Source of the DNA: AG2 sp036493735
GTDB lineage: Bacteria; Gemmatimonadota; Gemmatimonadetes; Gemmatimonadales; Gemmatimonadaceae
Assembly (NCBI GenBank): GCA_036493735.1
Contig: DASXPH010000093.1
Coordinates: forward strand, 1-64,000
Length of the DNA: 64,000 bases
Reading direction: 5' to 3'
The notes under the pieces are model-generated. The model searched no databases. It saw only the letters and a list, made by a program, of their open reading frames with translations, and was not told the origin of the DNA. Within the stretch, counting starts at the first letter, position 1. Every line of letters begins with the position of its first letter. Made by a program: the position numbers and the translations under genes. Positions 1 to 6,949 of this stretch are shown here, in pieces.

Positions 1-21
1 CCCCCCCCCCCCCCCCCCCCC
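1..21. repeat. poly-C homopolymer at the window edge
   Basis: Twenty-one consecutive C residues open the window, directly before ordinary high-GC sequence. A run this long is out of character with everything else here. It could be a contig-end or sequencing artefact, or a real C/G tract. Nothing else in the 50 bases before the first gene looks functional. Confidence 0.85.
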
Positions 22-51
22 GCTTCTCTTTCTCGAGCTAGGTGCCGATGA

Positions 52-957
52 CTACTGGCACTGCAATCGGCCGAAGGGCAAAGGCATCGTGCAGTTCTTC
101 GTCGTACCGTTCTTCGTGATCACCACCTTCGCCGTCGTCGAGCCATCGAACGTGATCACTTCGCGGTGCGACGCGCTTGCGGGAGACTTGCCGCTCACCG
201 TGATCGTCGCCGTCATTTCGCGGATGATCGTTCCGGCCGTCGGGAACGTGGGACGGCCATCCTGAAGCGGAACGACAAGACCGGTCACGGTGTCGCCGAC
301 AGCGCGAGACGCGGTGAATGACGTGCCGTCGTCTGTCTTCCCCGACGACTGCTCGGAAGCCATCGATTTGCTGTCCACTGTGCGCTGCGTGCTGCCCGCC
401 GCCAGTCCGCTCACCGTGCGACTGCTATTCTCCTGAATCTGCGACGTGATCTCGCCTTCGTCGCGCGTCACGGTTCCGGTCACGGTGACCTGTGCGTTGA
501 TCGTGTTCGTCGTCGCACCGGGCACCTGCTGAACTGCGCCGGAAGCGTCCGTGAACGCGAACGACCGCGAGACCGTCAGTCCTCTGCGCGTGGTGACGTC
601 GGGGCAAGTAACGCGGCCAGTCGTGCTGGAGAAGACGCAAATGGTCGGGAAGTCGCTCAATCCAAATGGGCCGCGATCCCAGCCCCTGGCGAGGCCGATG
701 CCGCCGAAGAATTCGGGACGGAGTCCCCCGCCCATCATGCCACCATCATCTCGGGCATTGCGGTCCGGCTTCCACGGAACGCCGGCGTCGCTACTCGCGG
801 AAAAGGAATTGTCCGTCGAGCTATAGCCGGCTGGCGTCGACTGAAACGCCGGTATCAGCATTGGTGAGATACTGGAGGGCGACGTCGTCGAATCCGAACA
901 CGCAGCGGCAGCTACGATCGCAACGGCGGCAAGAAAACGGATGGTCGTACGGATCAT
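52..957 (-). CDS. secreted lipoprotein of unknown function
   Basis: A protein of about 301 residues that begins with a lipoprotein signal peptide: MIRTT, then a hydrophobic stretch ending in the lipobox AAAC followed by SDS, so Cys20 is probably lipidated and the protein anchored in the envelope. The start at 957 is preferred because a GGAGAAAG ribosome site lies just upstream; a longer open frame reaches 1074 but lacks one. The mature region is Ser/Thr/Gly rich with an early low-complexity linker and no catalytic motif I recognise. A possible disulfide pair (ICVFSS and RVTCPD) lies mid-protein and two more Cys lie near the C terminus. Function unknown. Confidence 0.75.
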   Translation of the reverse strand: MIRTTIRFLAAVAIVAAAACSDSTTSPSSISPMLIPAFQSTPAGYSSTDNSFSASSDAGVPWKPDRNARDDGGMMGGGLRPEFFGGIGLARGWDRGPFGLSDFPTICVFSSTTGRVTCPDVTTRRGLTVSRSFAFTDASGAVQQVPGATTNTINAQVTVTGTVTRDEGEITSQIQENSSRTVSGLAAGSTQRTVDSKSMASEQSSGKTDDGTSFTASRAVGDTVTGLVVPLQDGRPTFPTAGTIIREMTATITVSGKSPASASHREVITFDGSTTAKVVITKNGTTKNCTMPLPFGRLQCQ

Positions 958-1050
958 GGACTTTCTCCGATCTGTGGATGTCCCGCGCCGCGCCTGGCGT
1001 CGCGCGGTCGCACGTCGGCGACCGAACATGCGAAATACTCGCCCATGCCA

Positions 1051-1086
1051 GAAGTCCGCCGTGATCATTCTCACACGGCGGACTTC
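1051..1086. terminator. 13-bp perfect inverted repeat
   Basis: Arms 1051-1063 and 1074-1086 are perfect complements with a 10-nt loop. The site lies downstream of the DUF892 gene and upstream of the lipoprotein gene, both on the minus strand. There is no U-tract on the minus-strand side, so it may be a weak terminator, an attenuator or an operator. Confidence 0.45.
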
Positions 1087-1175
1087 TTAGTCTGCTCTTA
1101 ATGCGAAGCCCGGAGTCGCTGCGCTCCCCGAAGACGCGGGGCGTTGCCTAACGAGCGCCGTGCGTCGTGCCGCCG

Positions 1176-1817
1176 TCAGCGAGCTCGCGTCTGAGACGAG
1201 CGGGAGGTCGTCCGGCTGGTGCTTCGGCTGCGGTTGCCACGAGCGCTAGTGCGCGCACTTTCCCTCGACACTTTGCGCGGGACCTGGCGGTCGCTGCCAC
1301 TGCTGGTTGACTCCTCGTCCTCGGAGCCCGCTTCCGCCTCGAGGTTGACCGAAGATTCGGCGATCTGAGTCAGGAGCTCGTTCGCGTGGCCCTCTTCATC
1401 GAGCGTCTCCTGAAGGAGATCGGCCTGATCGTCGAGGCCGAGCAGCCGCGCGTACGTGCGTACGGTACCGTAACCCGCCATCTCATAGTGCTCGACATGC
1501 TGCGCCTTCGAGATCATACCAGCGTCGAGCACTGCTTCGGTCGCGTCCTCCTCGAGCAGCTCCTTGGCTTCTTCGACGAGGCCCTCCATCCCCTTGCACT
1601 TCTTGCCACCAGGCCGCTCACCGAGCATCTCGAAAATCTGCTCGAGTCGCTCGACATGCCCTTCGGTCTCCTGAAGATGAGTGGTGAACGCGTCCTTCAG
1701 CTCAGGATTGGTCGCATTTTTTGCCATCTTCGGCAGCGCTTTCACCAGTTGCTTCTCCGCGCTGTAGAGATCCTTGAGCTCGTCGATGTACAGCTCTTTG
1801 AGTGACTCCATCTCCAT
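1176..1817 (-). CDS. DUF892 (YciE/YciF) ferritin-like protein with Ser/Arg-rich tail
   Basis: A protein of about 213 residues. The first 150 or so are a helical ferritin-like domain of the DUF892 (YciE/YciF) type, recognised from SLKELYIDELKDLYSAE at the N terminus, the H-x-x-E pattern near HLQETEGHVERLEQ, and the later HVEHYEMAGYG and DEEGHANELL helices. Acidic and His residues on these helices fit a di-metal four-helix bundle. The family is usually linked to stress responses, but its biochemistry is poorly settled. The start at 1817 has an AGGGAG site upstream. The last 40-50 residues are unusual: an acidic/serine linker followed by a basic tail rich in SR and TSR dipeptides, which could bind nucleic acid. 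The gene is single and minus-strand. Confidence 0.85.
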   Translation of the reverse strand: MEMESLKELYIDELKDLYSAEKQLVKALPKMAKNATNPELKDAFTTHLQETEGHVERLEQIFEMLGERPGGKKCKGMEGLVEEAKELLEEDATEAVLDAGMISKAQHVEHYEMAGYGTVRTYARLLGLDDQADLLQETLDEEGHANELLTQIAESSVNLEAEAGSEDEESTSSGSDRQVPRKVSRESARTSARGNRSRSTSRTTSRSSQTRAR

Positions 1818-1890
1818 ACTTTTTCTCTCCCTCAGCCCGTGGTGAATGTGATTCTCCGGCCCGCGGTAGGGAGGCAAGACGTATTCCGGG

Positions 1891-1932
1891 GACGGTGATT
1901 AGTGGCCTGTGATCGGTGATCACCGTCTTGAC
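1891..1932. repeat. boundary iteron element (GGTGAT/ATCACC type) with 9-bp inverted repeat
   Basis: GACGGTGAT at 1891-1899 is repeated inverted as ATCACCGTC at 1919-1927, with GGTGAT-like words between and a C-rich ACCACT-like stretch continuing toward the plus-strand gene at 1984. It resembles the other TGGT/ACCA boundary elements in this window. Confidence 0.55.
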
Positions 1933-1983
1933 ACCACTCTTGTACCACTACTACAATCAGACAGGCCACGACGGAGTCGTCAC

Positions 1984-2796
1984 ATGCGTATCGGGGATTT
2001 CGCAGTCGAGGTAGTGCCGCGCGGGAAGGGCGTTGGTGTTCGCGAGATCGGTTCGGGACACGTGCTGGCGCGTCCTGGCCAGGTCTACGCCCTTCGCCTT
2101 CGCAACTTCGGACCGTTGCGCTGCGTTGCCGAGGTGAGCATCGACGGACGCAACGTGACCGCCGGCGGTCTCGTCATCGACGCGTGGTGCACGGAGGAGC
2201 TCGAGCGACCCATCTCATCAGACGAAGACGGCCGATTCACGGTCGTCGCCGAGGGCGACGAACGAGTCTTCGGGCCCGATGGCGGCCGGGACAACGGCGC
2301 GCTGGGTCTCATCGATGTGCACTTCCGACGAGAGCTGCCGGGCGGTCCGGAACGTCCTCGTCCGCTGCCGCCGACGCTCGGCGTTAGTAGCAGGCGAGAC
2401 CTGCATGGCAGTGGACCGGGCAATCCTTTCCGACCCCGTTTCGACGAGCTCACCAAATACAGTTTCGGCGCCGACGACGCGCTCCCTAACGATGCCGCGA
2501 TCATGGCGCGGAATCTCCGGCGGCCCCCGCAGTCCCTTCGCGCGCCGGCCGAGGCCGATGATTCGCTCGATCTGGACGGGCCCGGTCTAGATGCGCCCGA
2601 TATCGAGAGGGCCGCCGGCACCGGGCTCACCGGGCACTCCACCCAGCGCTTCCAACCGACTCAGCTCGGTGCGCTCGAGAAGGAAGCGACCGTCGTTCAG
2701 CTTCGGTTGGTGATTGCCAGTGTTGAAGCGATCGACGCGGCGCGCTCCCTGGTGGAGGAGCCGACGGCACCGGCTCGTCCCACGGCTCGCCCGTAG
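1984..2796 (+). CDS. hypothetical protein, first gene of a clpP-containing trio
   Basis: I do not recognise this 270-residue protein. The start at 1984 (MRIGDFAVEV) follows a weak GGAG site; an in-frame start at 1909 lies in the repeat element and is less likely. Residues 1-120 look like a compact beta-rich domain with regularly alternating hydrophobic strands and Gly turns (VGVREIGSGHVL, VYALRLRNFG, AEVSIDGRNV). Residues from about 135 on are Pro/Arg/Gly rich and probably disordered. There is no signal peptide, so it is probably cytoplasmic. It ends 8 bases before the MerR-like gene, which lies 6 bases before clpP, so the three are very likely one transcript. A role as substrate, adaptor or regulator of that ClpP is possible but only inferred from position. 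Confidence 0.7.
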   Translation: MRIGDFAVEVVPRGKGVGVREIGSGHVLARPGQVYALRLRNFGPLRCVAEVSIDGRNVTAGGLVIDAWCTEELERPISSDEDGRFTVVAEGDERVFGPDGGRDNGALGLIDVHFRRELPGGPERPRPLPPTLGVSSRRDLHGSGPGNPFRPRFDELTKYSFGADDALPNDAAIMARNLRRPPQSLRAPAEADDSLDLDGPGLDAPDIERAAGTGLTGHSTQRFQPTQLGALEKEATVVQLRLVIASVEAIDAARSLVEEPTAPARPTARP

Positions 2797-2804
2797 GTAG
2801 AGGC

Positions 2805-3572
2805 ATGTCGAGCGAACAGCGTCCAACAACAGCACGAGCGCATCGACGACCGGGCGCGCGTCGCGGCGATCCTCCGGTAGCGTCTCGAATGGGATTGCGC
2901 GCGGACGCCGTGCGTGAGATCGAGCAGGAACTCGACGCCTGGCGCACGCGAGCGGTGCCCGATCCGTCCATGCCGCTGGAGGCGGACGATGTCGCTCGCC
3001 TCGTCGGCGACTGCCTGACGTCACTCGGCATCGATGAGGCAACGACGTCGAGCTTCACCGTCAACACGGTTCATTTTTATCGGCGGAAGGAAATTCTCGA
3101 CGCGCCCGAAGGGCGCACCTCGGCGGCGCGCTACACCGTACGCCATCTCTGGCAAGCCGTTGGCGCGCGCCTCGCGGGACAGCTCGGTTTGCTCACCCTG
3201 GCCGAAGCACGCGAGGCGATGAACGGCCGGAGCGAGCGCGTCCTGATCGCGTTCGTCGCCGAGCGCGTGCTCGACGCCCGGGCACGCCAGGCCGTTCGCC
3301 GAGGCGCGGTCCCGGTCGTGGTCGCCCGTCCACTGGCGCCCGCGGTCGTCGGCGAGAACCTAACGACGGCTACCCATCCACTATCGCCGCCGGCCAACGG
3401 TGCGTCGCGCACGACCCGCACCGACGCCGTAGTATATTCTTTACCGGGGGACGCGTGGTGCGTCGTTCCGGCCGCGCATCCTGCGCATCGATCCCCGGCG
3501 GCAGCCCGCGCGCTCGCGCGTGCGCTCACCGACGCCCTGCACGCGGCCGGCGAGGCCGCCATCGATTCCTGA
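2805..3572 (+). CDS. MerR-like DNA-binding protein
   Basis: A protein of 255 residues. Residues around 85-140 match the pattern of a MerR-type winged helix: TVNTVHFYRRKEIL, an Arg in the wing, YTVRHLWQAVGARLAGQ and LTLAEAREAM, like the usual T-x-R-x-Y...L...R...RxY..L sequence. The N terminus is basic and probably disordered; the C-terminal 120 residues are Ala/Arg rich and not recognisable as a ligand-binding domain. The start at 2805 is supported by TAGGTAGAGG just upstream. It lies between the unknown gene (8 bases) and clpP (6 bases), so it probably belongs to the same transcript and may regulate it. The family match is by eye and moderate. Confidence 0.65.
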   Translation: MSSEQRPTTARAHRRPGARRGDPPVASRMGLRADAVREIEQELDAWRTRAVPDPSMPLEADDVARLVGDCLTSLGIDEATTSSFTVNTVHFYRRKEILDAPEGRTSAARYTVRHLWQAVGARLAGQLGLLTLAEAREAMNGRSERVLIAFVAERVLDARARQAVRRGAVPVVVARPLAPAVVGENLTTATHPLSPPANGASRTTRTDAVVYSLPGDAWCVVPAAHPAHRSPAAARALARALTDALHAAGEAAIDS

Positions 3573-3578
3573 CAAGCC

Positions 3579-4211
3579 ATGACGAGTCTACACGTACCCT
3601 ACATCATCGAGCGCTCCAGTCGCGGTGAGCGGAGCTACGACATCTTTTCGCGTCTGCTCATGGACCGGATAATCTTCCTCGGCTCGGAGATCAACGACGA
3701 CGTTGCGAACATCATCATCGCGCAACTGCTCTTTCTCGAGGCCGACGCGCCGGGCAAGGACATCCAGCTCTACATCAACTCACCCGGCGGCGACGTGTCA
3801 GGGGGGCTCGCGATCTACGATACGATGCAGCATCTGTCGTCACCCGTCGCGACGATCTGCATGGGCATGGCCGCGAGCATGGGCTGCTTCCTCCTTGCCA
3901 CCGGCCGCAAAGGAAAGCGCAGCGCGTTGCCTCATGCGCGAATCATGATGCATCAACCGTCAGGCGGTGCAGCGAGGGGCAGCGCCGCCGACATCGAGAT
4001 CGTGGCGAAGGAGATTCTGTACATGCGATCGAAGATGTTCGAGCTGCTCGGCAAGCACACCGGGCAGCCGCTCGAGCGCATCGAGCGCGAGTTCGATCGC
4101 GATCACTACATGTCCGCGGAAGAGGCGCGCCGCTACGGGATCATCGACAAAGTGGTCGAGCCGGACGTTCGTCTCCTTCAGGCCGCGAGCGCGATCGAGA
4201 AGTCGGCGTAA
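3579..4211 (+). CDS. clpP: ATP-dependent Clp protease proteolytic subunit
   Basis: A 210-residue serine peptidase of the ClpP family (S14), the self-assembling barrel that degrades proteins fed to it by ClpX, ClpC or ClpA. The triad is visible: Ser100 in MAASMG, His125 in IMMHQPSGG and Asp175 in DRDHYMSAEEA. The oxyanion-region motif SPGGDVSGGLAIYD is also intact, and length is normal, so the subunit should be active. It differs from housekeeping loci in that no clpX or tig follows. Instead it is the third gene of a tight trio with an unknown protein and a MerR-like protein, which suggests an additional, specialised ClpP copy. Downstream is a 21-bp minisatellite. Confidence 0.95.
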   Translation: MTSLHVPYIIERSSRGERSYDIFSRLLMDRIIFLGSEINDDVANIIIAQLLFLEADAPGKDIQLYINSPGGDVSGGLAIYDTMQHLSSPVATICMGMAASMGCFLLATGRKGKRSALPHARIMMHQPSGGAARGSAADIEIVAKEILYMRSKMFELLGKHTGQPLERIEREFDRDHYMSAEEARRYGIIDKVVEPDVRLLQAASAIEKSA

Positions 4212-4600
4212 TGACTTGCGCTCTACGGAAGCACTCGTCGAGTCTGGAGCAAGCAGCATCGAGTTGTGGCAAGATGATATCGAGTCGAGAGCAGCTCACC
4301 TGAGTGTCTGGCCAGATGACGTGAGCGCGTGGCAAGGTGACGTGAGTGTATGGTCAGGGGACGTGAGGTCGCGGCAAGGTGACGTGAGCACGTGGCAAGG
4401 TGACGTGAGTGCGTGGCAAGGCGACGTGAGTGTATGGTCAGGGGACGTGAGGTCGCGGCAAGGTGACGTGAGCACGTGGCGAGATGACGTGAGTGCCAGA
4501 CCACCTGAGTAAGTGCATGGTCAGGCGACGTGAGCACGCGCAAGGTGACGTGAGTGCGCGGCAAGGCGACGTGAGGCGAAAATCGCCGAAGAGAAGCCAA
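4212..4600. repeat. 21-bp minisatellite (GACGTGAG... units) downstream of clpP
   Basis: This gene-free stretch is filled by tandem repeats. Units beginning GACGTGAG start at 4318, 4339, 4360, 4381, 4402, 4423, 4444, 4465 and 4486, exactly 21 bases apart; degenerate units follow at 4527, 4547 and 4568. There is also an 84-base superperiod: the four units from 4318 are repeated in the same order from 4402. Flanking bases 4230-4317 contain decayed copies. Because 21 is a multiple of three, both strands stay open for over 100 codons, but the implied peptides are only heptad copies without a plausible start, so I treat this as non-coding. Confidence 0.85.
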
Positions 4601-4693
4601 AGGTCGAGCGGCCGCGAGGCCTCCGACTAGAGCACCTGGCGACGGAGCCGGCATTTGACGATATCCTCGTGAGAGGCATGCAGCGGAGGAATC

Positions 4694-5881
4694 GTGCTCA
4701 CTCGACTCGGCATCATCAGCGCTCTAGCGATTTCGCTGTTCACGTTCGGAGCCGCGACCCCGCCCACTCTTCTCGACAATGGCCTGGCGCGCACCCCGCC
4801 AATGGGATGGAACAGCTGGAACCACTTCGGCTGCGACGTCAGCGAGCAGCTCATCGGACAGGAAGCGGACGCCATCGCCTCGAGCGGCATGCGCGACGCC
4901 GGTTACCGCTACGTCGTCATCGACGACTGCTGGCAGACAGCGCGCGACTCGCACGGCGTCATCGTCGCGGACAGCGCGCGCTTCCCGCACGGCATCAAGG
5001 CGCTGGCCGATTATGTCCATAGCAAAGGCCTGAAGTTCGGCATCTACACTGACGCCGGCACCAAGACCTGCCAGGGAAGGCCGGGGACGCTCGGCCACGA
5101 GCTACAGGACGCCCGGACCTACGCGTCGTGGGGCGTGGACTACGTGAAGGAGGATTGGTGCAACGCCTCCGGCCTCGTAGCGCATACCCAATACGCGAAA
5201 TTCCGCGACGCCCTCGCTCGCTCCGGCCGCCCGATCGTGTTGAGTATCTGCGAATGGGGATCAAATCAGCCGTGGGATTGGGCGCCTCCAATCGGCAACT
5301 TGTGGAGGACGACGGACGACATCGGCGACAACTGGCCGTCGATGCTCTCCAACCTCGATCAGAGCTCACAGCATAGCACAGTCGCCCGGCCGGGCGCGTG
5401 GAACGACCCCGACATGCTCGAGGTGGGCAACGGCGGCATGACCGACGACGAGTATCGCGCGCACTTCAGCCTGTGGGCGATCATGGCCGCGCCACTGATG
5501 GCCGGCCATGACGTACGCACGATGTCGCCGGCGACGAAGGAGATCCTGACCAATCGCGAGGTGATCGCCGTCGATCAGGATTCGCTGGGCAAGCAGGGCA
5601 TCCTCGTCTGGGAGGAGAGGTCAGAGCTGCAGGTCTGGGCCAAGCCGCTCGCCGACGGCTCGCGTGCTGTCGCTCTGCTCAATCGCTCGGCCTCTCCCGC
5701 CAAGATCACCGCCTCCTTCGCGCGCATCGGCCTCCACGTGGATTCGGCCACTGTGCGCGATCTCTGGGCGCACGAAGATCGAGGAACCTTCCGCCGCGAG
5801 TATGCCGCGGAGGTGCCGAGTCATGGGGTGATCATGTTGCGGATTTTGGCCGCACGACCGAGAGCGAGCACTACGTCCTGA
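4694..5881 (+). CDS. secreted GH27 alpha-galactosidase
   Basis: A 395-residue protein with an N-terminal signal peptide (about 1-21) followed by a glycoside hydrolase family 27 barrel, which releases terminal alpha-linked galactose, or alpha-N-acetylgalactosamine in some members. Diagnostic motifs are RTPPMGWNSWNHFGC at 33-47, VIDDCWQ near 75, KFGIYTDAG near 114, DYVKEDWCN with Asp154 as the expected nucleophile, and WRTTDDI with Asp209 as the expected acid/base. WNDPDMLEVGN follows near 236. A C-terminal beta domain runs from about 300. The start is the GTG at 4694, with GCGGAGGA upstream. The 3' end overlaps the convergent membrane-protein gene by 11 bases. It is probably exported for polysaccharide use; no sugar transporter or other glycosidase lies nearby. 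Confidence 0.92.
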   Translation: MLTRLGIISALAISLFTFGAATPPTLLDNGLARTPPMGWNSWNHFGCDVSEQLIGQEADAIASSGMRDAGYRYVVIDDCWQTARDSHGVIVADSARFPHGIKALADYVHSKGLKFGIYTDAGTKTCQGRPGTLGHELQDARTYASWGVDYVKEDWCNASGLVAHTQYAKFRDALARSGRPIVLSICEWGSNQPWDWAPPIGNLWRTTDDIGDNWPSMLSNLDQSSQHSTVARPGAWNDPDMLEVGNGGMTDDEYRAHFSLWAIMAAPLMAGHDVRTMSPATKEILTNREVIAVDQDSLGKQGILVWEERSELQVWAKPLADGSRAVALLNRSASPAKITASFARIGLHVDSATVRDLWAHEDRGTFRREYAAEVPSHGVIMLRILAARPRASTTS

Positions 5882-6209
5882 CAGTGCTCGCCTCGGTCGT
5901 GACGGAACCGGAACGGGCCCGCAGCCAGAGGAGCCAGAGCACCATTGGTGGCACCGCTATCCATAGGGCGGCCGTCAGGAAATGCACTGATCCAGTCCAG
6001 AGCACCTGACCTGCCTGCTTCACGACGAGACTGAAGATTCCGTCGGCGAAGTTGAAGCTGATCTCACCCTTTCCCGGAGCCGCGCCAGTTGCGCGCAGGA
6101 TGGCCGGCACCGCTGGGCCAAACGTCACCGCGAGCAATGCAGTCCAGTAGGCAACCCAGGAAAGGAGTAGGTGCTGTGGACGCCAGCGAGAGAGGGAAAA
6201 GAGGCTCAT
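5871..6209 (-). CDS. small integral membrane protein
   Basis: A protein of about 112 residues with two clear hydrophobic segments, one near residues 15-35 (HLLLSWVAYWTALLAVTFG) and one near 80-102 (VHFLTAALWIAVPPMVLWLLW). Between them is a polar, Gly-rich loop (GEISFNFADGIFSL). The longer open frame to 6380 runs antisense into the next gene; the ATG at 6209 is a better start. No family is recognised. It is transcribed convergently with the alpha-galactosidase and overlaps it by 11 bases. Confidence 0.6.
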   Translation of the reverse strand: MSLFSLSRWRPQHLLLSWVAYWTALLAVTFGPAVPAILRATGAAPGKGEISFNFADGIFSLVVKQAGQVLWTGSVHFLTAALWIAVPPMVLWLLWLRARSGSVTTEASTVRT

Positions 6210-6366
6210 CGTCCGCCACCGCGAGAAGAGTCCAAAACTGATACGCCACGAATGCAAAGTGGTTTCCTGGACGCAGAGGGGGGAAGGGCCCGGCGCGATG
6301 GCGAACGACTTCGCGTAGCTATAGCGTTCGACCTCACCCACCAGGCCCAGCAACAAGGAGTTCTCG

Positions 6367-6834
6367 ATGCGACTTCGCACTCTCGCCGTTTTCGCGCTCC
6401 TCGCCGGCGCCGCGCCAGCTCACGCACAGGATGGCGACCGCGCCGCTGTTCTCGCGACGGTACAGAAGGTGTTCGACGCGATGCGGACGCGTGACACATC
6501 GCTGCTTCGTCAGGCATTCGATACAACCGCTCGACTCGTCGGCGTGTCGACCCGCGGCGGCCCACCGGCGGTACGTCTAACGATGCCCACGGCGTTCGGC
6601 GGCGCGATTGCGTCGGCGCCGGCCGGTGACGTCTGGAATGAGCGAATCTACGATCCCGAAGTCCGCATCGACGGCGACGTCGCGCAGGTGTGGGCCTACT
6701 ACACCTTCCACCGCAACAAGGCATTCAGTCATTGCGGCGTCGACGCCTTCATGCTGCTGAAGGTGGGCAGCGACTGGAAGATCACTCAGCTCGCGGACTC
6801 GCGGCGCACGACGGGGTGTACGCACACGGACTAG
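6367..6834 (+). CDS. secreted SnoaL/NTF2-like protein
   Basis: A 155-residue protein with a signal peptide (MRLRTLAVFALLAGAAPAHA, cleavage near 20-22) and a mature alpha+beta cone fold typical of the SnoaL/DUF4440 group: helices around VQKVFDAMRTRDTSLLRQAF, then strands including GDVAQVWAYYTFHRN and AFMLLKVGSDWKITQLADSRR. Members of this superfamily have varied ligand-binding or small catalytic roles, so no substrate can be named. Two Cys (near residues 120 and 151) could form a disulfide in the periplasm. An AAGGAG site precedes the start at 6367. Its stop codon merges into a TGGT-type boundary element with a strong terminator. Confidence 0.75.
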   Translation: MRLRTLAVFALLAGAAPAHAQDGDRAAVLATVQKVFDAMRTRDTSLLRQAFDTTARLVGVSTRGGPPAVRLTMPTAFGGAIASAPAGDVWNERIYDPEVRIDGDVAQVWAYYTFHRNKAFSHCGVDAFMLLKVGSDWKITQLADSRRTTGCTHTD

Positions 6835-6949
6835 TGACTAGTGGTTGGTGATTTGTGGCTGGTGAAGTCGGAGTCCGGCGAGCTTTGCTCGCCGGCTTTT
6901 TCTTTTCCCGACCAACCACCAACCACCAACCACCAACCACCAACCACCC
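6835..6949. repeat. paired boundary iterons around a terminator (TGGT/ACCA type)
   Basis: Immediately after the stop of the SnoaL-like gene the plus strand reads GTGGTTGGTGATTTGTGGCT, a G-rich degenerate tandem. A hairpin follows (arms 6875-6883 and 6887-6895) with a T-rich tail. Then comes a clean 7-bp tandem ACCAACC repeated about five times (6911-6948). The convergent transporter gene stops right at its edge (6950). The two arms are roughly complementary, so a read-through transcript would fold into one long imperfect hairpin. Confidence 0.8.
6875..6906. terminator. Rho-independent terminator
   Basis: A 9-bp perfect GC-rich stem with a TTT loop is followed by a T-rich tract on the plus strand. 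It sits between convergent genes and at the centre of an iteron pair. Confidence 0.8.

Noticed and set aside
4318..4588. CRISPR array
   Set aside because: The repeats are contiguous, with no unique spacers and no cas genes.
4223..4654. Open frames of 143 and 181 codons on both strands over the 21-bp repeat
   Set aside because: They are heptad copies produced by a repeat whose length is a multiple of three; no start signals, and one extends into clpP.
6911..6948. ACCAACC tandem as a sequencing artefact
   Set aside because: Similar paired structures with other words occur at several boundaries and keep the same polarity, which fits biology better than error.
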